From NCBI RefSeq assembly GCF_000473245.1, contig NC_022524.1, positions 768,501 to 832,500 on the forward strand: a DNA stretch of 64,000 bases. The letters are read 5' to 3'. The stretch comes from Bacillus infantis NRRL B-14911. Lineage in GTDB: Bacteria > Bacillota > Bacilli > Bacillales > Cytobacillaceae. This document shows, one piece after another, positions 51,075 through 59,026 of this stretch. Every line of letters starts with the position of its first letter. Within the stretch, counting starts at the first letter, position 1. Below the pieces are notes generated by a model, which was not told the origin of the DNA, did not search any database, and saw nothing but the letters and a program-made list of their open reading frames with translations. A program made the translations under genes and the position numbers.

Positions 51075-51494
51075 ATGAAATACCAGCTGTATTTTAGTTT
51101 ATTTGTTTATGAAAAAATTGATTACTGGGTTCCTTTAATGAAGTACTTTTTATTACGTTCAGATACTATAGAAATCCATTGCTGGAATGAAGAGAAATTG
51201 ATTGTGGAGGAAGTGCAATCTGTGCTTAAAGGGTTTGAAAAAACTAAGGAATACGACCTTACTATATTCAAAGGGAAAATTACACCAGACGTTGTAAATT
51301 ATTTATCATATAACAATATAGACATAGAGGGGAAGATCAAATGGTTCTCTATCTTCCTAATAAATAATACCACAACCATCTTCCATTCCGAACATTGGGG
51401 TATGGAGTTTTTTGCTCCCGACGTTTACAAAAAAGATGTCGCATTCATCAAATCTATAATGCCAGTGGAAACAAATTTTCATCAATATATATGA
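51075..51494 (+). CDS. Protein of unknown function
   Basis: 139 residues (MKYQLYFSLFVYEKIDYWVPL onward, shown as MKYQLYFSLFVYEKIDYW), soluble, with many aromatic residues, ending ETNFHQYI. No family recognised. ATG 51075 follows GAGGTATAAA; earlier in-frame codons from 51042 overlap a decayed repeat. Confidence 0.65.
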   Translation: MKYQLYFSLFVYEKIDYWVPLMKYFLLRSDTIEIHCWNEEKLIVEEVQSVLKGFEKTKEYDLTIFKGKITPDVVNYLSYNNIDIEGKIKWFSIFLINNTTTIFHSEHWGMEFFAPDVYKKDVAFIKSIMPVETNFHQYI

Positions 51495-51533
51495 AGCCAA
51501 TGGGAGAAGCCAGGGGGGCTGTCCCTGTGGCAA
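51493..51533 (+). repeat. REP-like remnant C25
   Basis: GAAGCCAATGGGAGAAGCC followed by AGGGGGGCTGTCCCTGTGGC: a truncated two-unit cluster that starts on the upstream TGA and has lost most of its first unit. Confidence 0.6.
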
Positions 51534-51606
51534 GTCACTTTATAATGTCGAAACTGAAAATCTAAAAAAGATAAAGAGCTAAAAAATATGAAATTATAAG
51601 GTAACA

Positions 51607-51640
51607 GGCGGGTTGATCCAGGAAGGATAACCGCCTTTTT
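51607..51640 (+). terminator. Intrinsic terminator
   Basis: GGCGGGT (51607-51613) pairs with ACCGCC (51630-51635), followed by T-run. Here a standard terminator follows a decayed repeat cluster. Confidence 0.75.
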
Positions 51641-51733
51641 TATTGAATCCTTATTCTATAAAAGTGCAGTTTAAATCAAGTTCTTGTTGTTAAAATAAAA
51701 ATGGGGCAAATTTCCCCGTAGTTAGGACGGTGT

Positions 51734-52270
51734 ATGATGAAGAATCCGCGGAACATAGTACTCTTTATTGCTCAAAGCTTGGATGGATACATCGCAACAA
51801 AAGAAGACTCATTAGAATGGTTATTTAAAGTAGAGGGTGAAGGTGATAATGGCTACTCGGAATTTTATGAAGAAATTGACACAATCATTATGGGCAAAAG
51901 AACATATGACTGGATAATGAAACACGAAAAAGGTCAATTCCCATATAAAAATAAAGACTGTTACGTCTTTTCCAGGTCTCAATTAGAAGATACAGCTGAT
52001 GTTAAGTTTGTGAACGAAGATATTGTAGATTTCGCCAATAGTCTTAAAAAAGAAGAAGGAAAAAATATTTGGGTAGTTGGCGGCGGAGAATTGTTACACA
52101 CGTTTTTGAAAGAAGAATTACTCGATGAATTGTTTATCACAATTGCTCCTGCCATCATCGGAGATGGAATTCCATTATTTAAATCCGGCAATTATGAGCT
52201 GGACTTAAAACTTAAAGGGACCCGAACCTTTAACCAATTTGTTGAAATACATTACACAGTAAAAAAGTGA
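51734..52270 (+). CDS. Dihydrofolate-reductase-family (RibD C-terminal-like) protein
   Basis: A 178-residue single-domain reductase fold. It contains FIAQSLDGYIA (about 11-21), IDTIIMGKRTYDW and VVGGGELLHTFLKEELLDEL, the NADPH and substrate strands of the YwjB/YyaP-like group. The substrate is unknown. ATG 51734 or the next codon (ATGATG) is the start; the site upstream (AGGACGGTGT) is weak. The TGA overlaps cluster C26. Confidence 0.85.
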   Translation: MMKNPRNIVLFIAQSLDGYIATKEDSLEWLFKVEGEGDNGYSEFYEEIDTIIMGKRTYDWIMKHEKGQFPYKNKDCYVFSRSQLEDTADVKFVNEDIVDFANSLKKEEGKNIWVVGGGELLHTFLKEELLDELFITIAPAIIGDGIPLFKSGNYELDLKLKGTRTFNQFVEIHYTVKK

Positions 52271-52331
52271 GCCAAGGGGACAGGTACCTTGGCTCATTTT
52301 GAGACTGGGCCACGGGACCTGTCCCCCTGGC
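52269..52331 (+). repeat. REP-like cluster C26, two units
   Basis: Starts on the TGA of the reductase gene; linker ATTTTGAGACT; second unit opens with GGGCCACGGGACC and ends CCCCCTGGCA. Confidence 0.92.
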
Positions 52332-52351
52332 ATGTTTAAGGGGGAAAAATA

Positions 52352-52528
52352 ATGGAAGTGAGAATGGAGTATTATGTTCTCGGGCTACTCACAATATCAT
52401 TTATGTTTTTCAATATTGCTGCCTATTTCATGGGTGGTGTAAATGAGCCGTATAGAGACCTATTACTAACTATTGCCGTCGGTCATTTTGTGATGTCAAA
52501 ACTGATTATAATTAAAAAGAAAGAATGA
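52352..52528 (+). CDS. Small membrane protein of 58 residues
   Basis: ATG 52352 follows AAGGGGGA and the frame ends TGA 52526-52528, inside a repeat unit. Two hydrophobic stretches (LGLLTISFMFFNIAAYFMGG, and LLLTIAVGHFVMSKLIII) flank NEPYRD, and the C-terminus is KKKE. It lies between two repeat clusters. Function is unknown. Confidence 0.6.
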   Translation: MEVRMEYYVLGLLTISFMFFNIAAYFMGGVNEPYRDLLLTIAVGHFVMSKLIIIKKKE

Positions 52529-52553
52529 GCCACGGGACCTGTCCCCCTGGCTC
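52527..52553 (+). repeat. REP-like singlet C27
   Basis: One complete unit (GAGCCACGGGACC with CCCCCTGGCTC) on the TGA of the 58-residue gene; no partner unit is present. Confidence 0.88.
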
Positions 52554-52576
52554 ATTCAAAGAAAGGAGTAGAGTAA

Positions 52577-53068
52577 ATGAATCAAATGGGGGAGAGGTTT
52601 AAGACGGTAAAAGGCTCTGTTTTAGTAGGGATTTTCGCGAATAAGCTTGATACATACAAAGTAAATAATGACCTTGTACTTCACTCAGTTGAACCTTTAC
52701 TTTACATTAGAAAAAAGAATTCTTCTGACATAAAGTATTGGAAAATTGGCTGGATGGAGGATAGCGCAGGTGATGACGTTCTATTACTTAAAGAACAGAA
52801 CATCCCTGAAGCGATTAGATACGAACTAATAGATGCTCCGTATCAAAAACATATTATAATGGGTTCGAGTTTTTCAGTTCAGCCAAATTTAATATTAAAT
52901 GTAAGTGGGTACGGTTTTAAGGAAAATAATAATGAAATCTTAACTTCCATTGTTTTAGAGCTTGAGGACGTGTTCATCTCTATTAATACAGGAGCCGTTA
53001 TAGAAATTAAAATCACAGAAGAGGAACCGAATGATTTAGGCAGCAAAATTTTTACAACGTATCAATAA
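52577..53068 (+). CDS. Protein of unknown function
   Basis: A 163-residue soluble, beta-rich protein (LHSVEPLLYIRKKNSSDIKY, WKIGWMEDSAGDDVLLL). No motif recognised. ATG 52577 follows AAAGGAGTAGAG. The TAA partly overlaps a following repeat singlet. Confidence 0.68.
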   Translation: MNQMGERFKTVKGSVLVGIFANKLDTYKVNNDLVLHSVEPLLYIRKKNSSDIKYWKIGWMEDSAGDDVLLLKEQNIPEAIRYELIDAPYQKHIIMGSSFSVQPNLILNVSGYGFKENNNEILTSIVLELEDVFISINTGAVIEIKITEEEPNDLGSKIFTTYQ

Positions 53069-53093
53069 GCCAAGGGACCTGTCCCCCTGGCCT
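53067..53093 (+). repeat. REP-like singlet C28
   Basis: One unit (AAGCCAAGGGACCTG with CCCCCTGGCCT) starting on the last two bases of the upstream TAA. Confidence 0.82.
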
Positions 53094-53127
53094 CGGTGGT
53101 TATGGCTCAGATCGGAGGTAAAGTTTA

Positions 53128-53580
53128 TTGTTTACCAGAATTGGATTAGCTGTGTTGGGTCTAATAATCTTAGTAACAGTTTATAGGTTGATAGCCATTC
53201 AAGAGGGAGTTGACCAAACCTATTTATTACCGATGGGTTTTGAGGGATGCGTAGTTATTAATTACAATGTGAAGGGTGCAAGGCCACTAAAAATAGATAA
53301 CAATGAAATTGTTTATAAGGTTCCTAAGAGTGGGGTTTTAAACACTTCTTCCCCATCTGATTTTGGCTGGGTCAATGAACAGCATTCTGGAGGATACCAA
53401 TTACGTGCGTTTTATGTTGACGGCAAAGGAAATAAAATAAAAGAATTACATCAAGAAAAAATAAGGTTTGGAGCGAACGGAGCAGCTCAAGAGGAGGGAA
53501 AGCCAGAAAGACAATATTCCTATCAGATTTTTGGTTCAGAAGACATTGAAAACAAAGGTTGTCCAGCACTTGATAGATAG
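53128..53580 (+). CDS. Membrane-anchored or exported protein (DUF6843-like)
   Basis: 150 residues: an N-terminal membrane segment (about 5-22) and a small extracytoplasmic domain (YLLPMGFEGCVVINYNVKGA, then YKVPKSGVLNTSSPSDFGW). This resembles the DUF6843 family by eye; the assignment is tentative. TTG 53128 follows GGAGGTAAAG. The next lipoprotein gene starts 93 bp on. Confidence 0.6.
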   Translation: MFTRIGLAVLGLIILVTVYRLIAIQEGVDQTYLLPMGFEGCVVINYNVKGARPLKIDNNEIVYKVPKSGVLNTSSPSDFGWVNEQHSGGYQLRAFYVDGKGNKIKELHQEKIRFGANGAAQEEGKPERQYSYQIFGSEDIENKGCPALDR

Positions 53581-53673
53581 AAACTGCTTCTATTGCACTA
53601 ATGGATGCAGACTAGTTGCCAAACCAGCTTCTAAAGAGTTACTTCATCTGTTTATTCAAAAAGGAGGCATCAC

Positions 53674-54039
53674 ATGAAATTCACAAAAATCTTATTACCT
53701 ATAAGTATGTTGTGTATTTTCTCAGTGGGATGCAATAAAGGTCTTATTGACAATCCGGCTCCAAAGGACTTTCTTAGCGATGATAGTGCTGATATATTTC
53801 TTCTGGGTGGAATTGTGTATTCTAATGCCCAAGATGTTGATTGGGTTTCTGATCTGGAATATCAATTAGGTGAACAAATTGGAGAGATAACTAAAATTAC
53901 AGATAAGGCCGGCAGTTTTAAAAACGGTACGGCAAATATATTACCTGTTGGAACTAAAATATATGAAACAGATACTCCAGCATATATTGCAAATGTTGAT
54001 GGAGAGGAAATACCATATTTAAAACAGATTGAAGGTTAA
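53674..54039 (+). CDS. Small lipoprotein
   Basis: 121 residues: lipobox SVGC (Cys20) and a beta-rich extracytoplasmic domain ending IPVGTKIYETDTPAYIANVDG-like sequence (here GTKIYETDTPAYIANVDG), which suggests a short surface domain. No family recognised. ATG 53674 follows AAAGGAGGC. Confidence 0.68.
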   Translation: MKFTKILLPISMLCIFSVGCNKGLIDNPAPKDFLSDDSADIFLLGGIVYSNAQDVDWVSDLEYQLGEQIGEITKITDKAGSFKNGTANILPVGTKIYETDTPAYIANVDGEEIPYLKQIEG

Positions 54040-54223
54040 TCGTTGCTAGGCTATTGGGTGCTTAGGGTTCAGATCGCTGCCTAACCGATACTGCTGCTGA
54101 AGCTTATTCCGATCAAGGAAAACGATAGCCAGAGGAATGATGCCTTTTTTCATATTACTTTTTGAAAATTCCATAATTTGATATGATATAAGTAAAGTAA
54201 TAGACAGAGGAGTGCTTAAAAAT

Positions 54224-55030
54224 ATGGAATACATAACACTTAATAATGGGCTTGAAATGCCAATAGTAGGGACAGGTACAAATACGTATGGAAAAGAAAA
54301 CAACGATTATAACGGGGATTTAACAAACGAAATACCTGAACTGGCATCCGCAATTGAGCTGGGTTACCGTTCCATAGACGCAGCCATCATGTATCGAAAC
54401 GAAGAGCTTGTCGGAAGTGTGTTGGCAGAAAGCAAAGTGCCTCGGGAAGAGTTTTTCATTACGACAAAAATTCCAGCCAGTGAAGAATATATTTCTTCAA
54501 AGGAAGCTACCCGGGCAGCTATTGATAATAGTCTGAAAAACTTCCAGACAGACTATCTTGACCTGCTTCTTATTCACTTTCCTATCGAGGACAAAGTACA
54601 GCTTAAAAACACTTGGGAAGTCTTTGAAGAATATTACGAAGCAGGCAAATTAAAAGCAATCGGTGTTTCTAACTTTGAAGAAAATCATCTGGATGAATTG
54701 AAAGAATTCGCTAAAGTGAAGCCGGCTGTTAATCAGATACAAATCAACTTAAAAGAACCCAACAAAAATCTCCTTGCCGTATTAAAAGACGAGGAAATTA
54801 CGCCTGTTGCCTGGGGACCTATGAAAGCAGAAGCCCACCAAAAAGAAGCTTTGGATGAAATCGGTAAGATCTATCATAAATCCGGTGCACAAATCTTATT
54901 AAAATACCAAATCCAACGCGGTGTGATTGTTATCCCTAAATCTCACAACCGGGAAAATCAAGCTTCCAATCTGGAACTTTTCGATTTTGAATTGACTGCG
55001 GAGGATATAGAAAAGATAGAAAATCTATAA
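54224..55030 (+). CDS. Aldo/keto reductase
   Basis: A 268-residue NADPH-dependent oxidoreductase. Catalytic tetrad: Asp in SIDAAIMY (about 53), Tyr of the same motif, Lys in FITTKIP and His in LLLIHFP. IPKSHNRENQASNLELFDFEL near the C-terminus (here IPKSHNRENQASN) is the cofactor-binding motif. ATG 54224 follows GAGGAGTG. A TTGAAA box at 54162 with ATATAA about 18 bp on may be its promoter. Confidence 0.92.
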   Translation: MEYITLNNGLEMPIVGTGTNTYGKENNDYNGDLTNEIPELASAIELGYRSIDAAIMYRNEELVGSVLAESKVPREEFFITTKIPASEEYISSKEATRAAIDNSLKNFQTDYLDLLLIHFPIEDKVQLKNTWEVFEEYYEAGKLKAIGVSNFEENHLDELKEFAKVKPAVNQIQINLKEPNKNLLAVLKDEEITPVAWGPMKAEAHQKEALDEIGKIYHKSGAQILLKYQIQRGVIVIPKSHNRENQASNLELFDFELTAEDIEKIENL

Positions 55031-55183
55031 TTGCTTAGTCCTTTATCCTGGTGATATGAATAATATTGCTTGGATTTTGATTTATTTAGAGCAATTCAGC
55101 TGCCAATCCAGGCAGCTTTGAGATGAAAGCAACCATTTATTTATTAATATATGGTGAAATTAATAAATAAGGAGGCGATTAAA

Positions 55184-55786
55184 ATTAGACGAATACCATT
55201 TGAGCCACCAGCCGATTTTTACGATGAACGGTTAAGCAAAGTTGATGAACAAATATGTTCTTTGCTGAAACAGCGGAGGGATATTTCAAACGATAACCCA
55301 GGGTTTCCGACGGATACTTTTATCTCTAACTGGGCTATCAAGTATGATCTCTATGAAGAGTATTTGAAGGCGTTATTCGGGGGAATGAGAATATACGATT
55401 TCTTTAAACCGCGTATTGAACCGGCTGGATTCAGAAAACACCTATCGGTTTTAAAATCGGTTGAAAAAGATGATCGGATATATTCCATAACCGTTATTCG
55501 GCAGTACGAGAATGCCAGCGTTATACAGCTGCATATTGATTGGGATGAGCCGGATGATCCGCCAATCGGCCGGCATCATCATAATAGTTTTGAATTGTTT
55601 TTAGGAGAGCAATACGATTGCTGGCAGTCTCGTGGTGGTGGCTCAACAGGGCATTTTACATACAGCTTCATTGTTTCTCCGCCATTGCCTGACGATATTT
55701 CCAATACAAAGATAGTCTTTAAAGAGTATAGCGACACCTTTAAGGAAAAGCCAACAGGACTTGAAATTGTTATGAATATAGAATAA
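55184..55786 (+). CDS. Protein of unknown function, probable ATT start
   Basis: About 200 residues, beginning RRIPFEPPADFYDERL if started at ATT 55184. AAGGAGG lies 8 bp upstream of that ATT with ideal spacing, while the only upstream ATG (55151) has no site and adds MVKLINKEAIK. The protein has a helical N-terminus (DEQICSLLKQRRDISNDNPG) and a His-rich loop (GRHHHNSFE) in a beta-rich C-terminal half. I do not recognise a characterised family. Confidence 0.65.
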   Translation: MRRIPFEPPADFYDERLSKVDEQICSLLKQRRDISNDNPGFPTDTFISNWAIKYDLYEEYLKALFGGMRIYDFFKPRIEPAGFRKHLSVLKSVEKDDRIYSITVIRQYENASVIQLHIDWDEPDDPPIGRHHHNSFELFLGEQYDCWQSRGGGSTGHFTYSFIVSPPLPDDISNTKIVFKEYSDTFKEKPTGLEIVMNIE

Positions 55787-55847
55787 CAAGCTAAATGCAG
55801 GAATGCTTAAGATTTGAATGTAAATTGGTCAGATCTTTTTTAAAAAT

Positions 55848-55913
55848 AAAACCAAGGGGACAGGCCCCCTGGCTCTTTTCTAGACTTGCCCATGGGACCT
55901 TTCCCAGTGGCCT
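55848..55913 (+). repeat. REP-like cluster C29, partly decayed
   Basis: First unit AAACCAAGGGGACAGGCCC, second TTGCCCATGGGACC with CAGTGGCCT, linker TTTTCTAGACT. It ends 3 bp from the stop of the convergent SDR gene. Confidence 0.82.
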
Positions 55914-55915
55914 TC

Positions 55916-56683
55916 TCAATCGGAAGCCGGCCGGCGTGAAGTATAAGGATAAATAGGATCCAGCAGTTCAAATTCATAACTCTCGCTATTTACTTTTCCA
56001 ACCGTTTTCTCACTATCATAAAGGTCCAGCATGAATCCGGCCATTTCCCGGGCGGTATGGTATTTTTGCACGTTGTCACGGTAGCTGAATTCATCTATTT
56101 CGCGAGCGTTTATAACAAATTCAGTTTCTGTCATAGCCGGTGCAAGCACTTTTACTTTCATGGCAGCTCCCTGATCCTGAAGTTCCTGGGCGAGTCCTTC
56201 TGTAAATGCACTCACATAAAACTTAGTAGCAGCGTACGTTACCCCGTTTGGTACCATTCTATAGCCTACATCAGAAGCCACGTTGATTAATTGGGTGCCT
56301 GCCTTTTGAGAATAATCATGTGTGTATAAAGTGGAAAGGGTTGTGAGTGCTTCAATATTGACTCTGAGCATCTTTTCAATCTTTTGTACATTCTGTTCGG
56401 CAACGGGGGCACTGTTTCCGAAACCGGCGTTATTGATCCAGGTTTCAATATCGTATTCTTTTAAACTCTCATATAATGAATGAACATTTTCGCTTTCAGA
56501 TAGATCTGCCGGTAGAATTACCACATCCAGATCGGCGTTTATGCTGTGGATTTCTGCTTTTAGATTATGCAGCTGATCTTCCCGCCTTGCAGTCACAATG
56601 ACATTTTTATTGCGTGAAGCAAATGCAAGCGCCGCTTCGTATCCAATTCCTGAGCTGGCACCTGTAATCACCGTATACTTCAT
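55916..56683 (-). CDS. Short-chain dehydrogenase/reductase
   Basis: A 255-residue classical SDR. TGASSGIG (about 7-14) is the cofactor loop, NNAGFGN follows near 85, and the catalytic Ser (NVASDVG) and YAATK (about 155-159) are present. The substrate is unknown. The start at 56683 follows AAAGGGGGAA on the minus strand. A repeat cluster sits in its 5' region. Confidence 0.9.
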   Translation of the reverse strand: MKYTVITGASSGIGYEAALAFASRNKNVIVTARREDQLHNLKAEIHSINADLDVVILPADLSESENVHSLYESLKEYDIETWINNAGFGNSAPVAEQNVQKIEKMLRVNIEALTTLSTLYTHDYSQKAGTQLINVASDVGYRMVPNGVTYAATKFYVSAFTEGLAQELQDQGAAMKVKVLAPAMTETEFVINAREIDEFSYRDNVQKYHTAREMAGFMLDLYDSEKTVGKVNSESYEFELLDPIYPYTSRRPASD

Positions 56684-56753
56684 GAGAATTCCCCCTTTAA
56701 AATATTTCACAATTCATACTTATCTTACTGTTAACATTAACCAAAAAGCAAAT

Positions 56754-56811
56754 GAACCAAGGGGACAGGTCCCTTGGCTCTTTTTGAGCCATGGGACCTG
56801 TCCCCTTGGCT
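56754..56811 (+). repeat. REP-like cluster C30, two units with shortened linker
   Basis: First unit GAACCAAGGGGACAGG; linker reduced to TTTTT; second unit GAGCCATGGGACCTG. It lies between the divergent SDR and aminopeptidase genes and is the last cluster in the window. Confidence 0.9.
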
Positions 56812-56858
56812 TGATTTAAAGTACAATTACACAAAGAACACCACAGAGGAGATTCTAA

Positions 56859-58112
56859 ATGATTAAAGGAATATATGAATTCATAAGTGAAGCACAGTTA
56901 AAAAAGTATGCAGAGCTTGCTGTGAGGGCTGGTGTAAATCTGCAAAAAAATCAATTATTGATTATACATAGTGATATACAAAATGCTGTGTTTGCACGTC
57001 TGATCCAGTCGGCTGCCTACGAGGCAGGAGCTTCGAATGTATTTATAGATTGGACAGATGAACAGTCTGCCAAAGAATTTTATTTACATGCAGCGGATCA
57101 TGTTATTGATCAATATCCTGATTGGCAGGCTGCCCGTTTTAAGGAGTGGGAAGATGAGGGTGCTGCTTACATCCATATTATTTCAGAAAACCTGGATGTA
57201 TTTAAAGAGGTTTCTCCAGAAAGGATAAGCCGTTTCCAAAAAGCATCTCGTACTAAACTAAAGGATTATCATGCGAAAATCAGATCCCACGAGATACGCT
57301 GGTGTCTGCTGGCTGTTCCATATGTTTCCTGGGCAGCTAAAGTATTTCCGAACCTAAGTAGAGAAGAAGCCTTACAGTCATTATGGGAATTAATTTTAAA
57401 AGGATCCCGTGCAGATGGAAAAGATCCTATAAAAGATTGGGAGAGTCATAACAGAGCCTTCGAGTCCCGCAAAAAAATCCTGAACGAGAGCCAATTCAAA
57501 GCCCTCCATTTTGAAAATAGCCGTGGAACTGATTTATTAGTTGGCCTGCCTGAAAATCATCGCTACATCGGAGGCGGTGTCACAGATAAAAATGGAATAC
57601 CTTTCTTTCCGAACATTCCTACAGAAGAAATATTTACAGCTCCCCATAAAAATAAGGTGAATGGCAAATTGGCCGGTACGAAACCTCTTATCTATGGGGG
57701 AAGTGTCATCGATGAATTTTATCTGATTTTTAAAGATGGAATGATTACCGACTATTACGCTGCAAAGGGACAAGAAGTGTTGCAAAATCTGATTGAAACA
57801 GACGAAGGTTCACATTATCTGGGCGAGATTGCCTTGGTCTCTAATAAATCACCTCTTGCTCAGACAGACACTCTTTTTTACAATACCTTGTTTGATGAAA
57901 ATACAGCCTGTCATATTGGAATCGGAAATGCCTCTCCCTCCAATATTCAAAATGGCATTGGCCAATCTGAGGAAGAGCTGAAGGCCGCGGGTCTGAATGC
58001 CTCACTTTTGTTAGTCAATGTGACCTTTGGTACCGAAGATATGAAAGTAGTGGGCATTAAAGAAGATGGAACTGAAGTTTTGTTAATGAAGGATGGAGAT
58101 TTTCAATTTTAA
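56859..58112 (+). CDS. M29-family aminopeptidase (AmpS-like)
   Basis: A 417-residue metallopeptidase. ARAGVNLQKNQLLIIHS-like N-terminal sequence (RAGVNLQKNQLLIIHS), GTDLLVGLPENHRYIGG, PNIPTEEIFTAPH (Glu metal ligand), HYLGEIALV and HIGIGNA (His ligand) follow the family order. It removes N-terminal residues from peptides in the cytoplasm with a two-metal site. ATG 56859 follows AGAGGAG. The next gene starts 16 bp downstream. Confidence 0.92.
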   Translation: MIKGIYEFISEAQLKKYAELAVRAGVNLQKNQLLIIHSDIQNAVFARLIQSAAYEAGASNVFIDWTDEQSAKEFYLHAADHVIDQYPDWQAARFKEWEDEGAAYIHIISENLDVFKEVSPERISRFQKASRTKLKDYHAKIRSHEIRWCLLAVPYVSWAAKVFPNLSREEALQSLWELILKGSRADGKDPIKDWESHNRAFESRKKILNESQFKALHFENSRGTDLLVGLPENHRYIGGGVTDKNGIPFFPNIPTEEIFTAPHKNKVNGKLAGTKPLIYGGSVIDEFYLIFKDGMITDYYAAKGQEVLQNLIETDEGSHYLGEIALVSNKSPLAQTDTLFYNTLFDENTACHIGIGNASPSNIQNGIGQSEEELKAAGLNASLLLVNVTFGTEDMKVVGIKEDGTEVLLMKDGDFQF

Positions 58113-58127
58113 GGTTTCTATCACTAT

Positions 58128-58649
58128 ATGAATAAACAGGATGTAAGCAGGAGAAATAAGATCCTGGAGAGAATTAATATTCATTCAGTTTTCAAAGGTG
58201 GCAAGCAGCTGATTATGTGGAGAGATTATTTGACAAGTATTTCAAAAGAGTGTGAGTTTAAAGCACCTGCAACGGAAGCGGAGACCGCTTTAATTAAGAA
58301 GGAACTAAAAGTTGAATTGCCGGATAAGTTGGCTGAATTATACAAGGAAACAAACGGAGTTTATGGGAACTATGGAATTTCGTTTGTTTGGTCCATAGAA
58401 CAGATGATTAAAGAAAATTTATTTTTTTGGACCCTTCATGAGCGAAGCGATTTTATGAAACCTCTGGATACCTTTTTATTTTTCTCTGATGCCGGAAATG
58501 GAGACTTATTTGGCTATTCAATAGCAGATGGAAGGGTTCAGACAGAGCATATTTATGTCTGGAACCATGAAGATGACAGTCGTTGGAGAGTAGCTTCATC
58601 TCTAGAGGAGTTTATCAGAGGATGGATGATTGGGGAGATATCTGTATGA
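58128..58649 (+). CDS. SMI1/KNR4-family (SUKH) protein
   Basis: 173 residues with the SUKH core: ATEAETALIKKELKVELPDKLAELYKETNG (here ELKVELPDKLAELYKETNG), FLFFSDAGNGDLFGYSI and a C-terminal SSLEEFIRGW. In polymorphic-toxin systems such proteins are often immunity factors, but no toxin gene is near. Start 58128 has a weak site; ATG 58215 (MWRDYL) with AAAGGTGG upstream is an alternative. It may be co-transcribed with the aminopeptidase. Confidence 0.8.
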   Translation: MNKQDVSRRNKILERINIHSVFKGGKQLIMWRDYLTSISKECEFKAPATEAETALIKKELKVELPDKLAELYKETNGVYGNYGISFVWSIEQMIKENLFFWTLHERSDFMKPLDTFLFFSDAGNGDLFGYSIADGRVQTEHIYVWNHEDDSRWRVASSLEEFIRGWMIGEISV

Positions 58650-58760
58650 ATTTTCCTATGGAGTGTCTTTAATTCATCCAGTCTGCTTTTAAAATGGGCA
58701 GACAAATCAATCATCAACATACTTGATTAGAATTTTACAATAGACTTCAGGAGGGCACAA

Positions 58761-58901
58761 ATGCAGCTTGGAAGTGATGATTATCAGTTTGAAGACAGTT
58801 ATTTTGCTGTTGTACATCCAGTTACTTATGTCGTGATAGGCATTTTTGTATTAGTAAGTGTAGCTGCTATTATTGTCTTAAAAAAAAGAAAAAATAGATA
58901 A
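58761..58901 (+). CDS. Small membrane protein of 46 residues
   Basis: ATG 58761 follows CAGGAGGGC with good spacing. The product has an acidic N-terminus (GSDDYQFEDSY), one membrane segment (about 21-40) and a basic end (KKRKNR), so it is a single-pass protein with its C-terminus inside. It lies between two SUKH genes. Function is unknown. Confidence 0.6.
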   Translation: MQLGSDDYQFEDSYFAVVHPVTYVVIGIFVLVSVAAIIVLKKRKNR

Positions 58902-59026
58902 TAATAGTCTATGGTCAACTTCCAAAAGGCAACTTACTTATAACGCTAAAGGGCACGTTAGACTCTAAATAAATAATGCCTTTAATAAAAATGCCATGAG
59001 TATTAGTAATTCTAGGAGTGTTGAAA

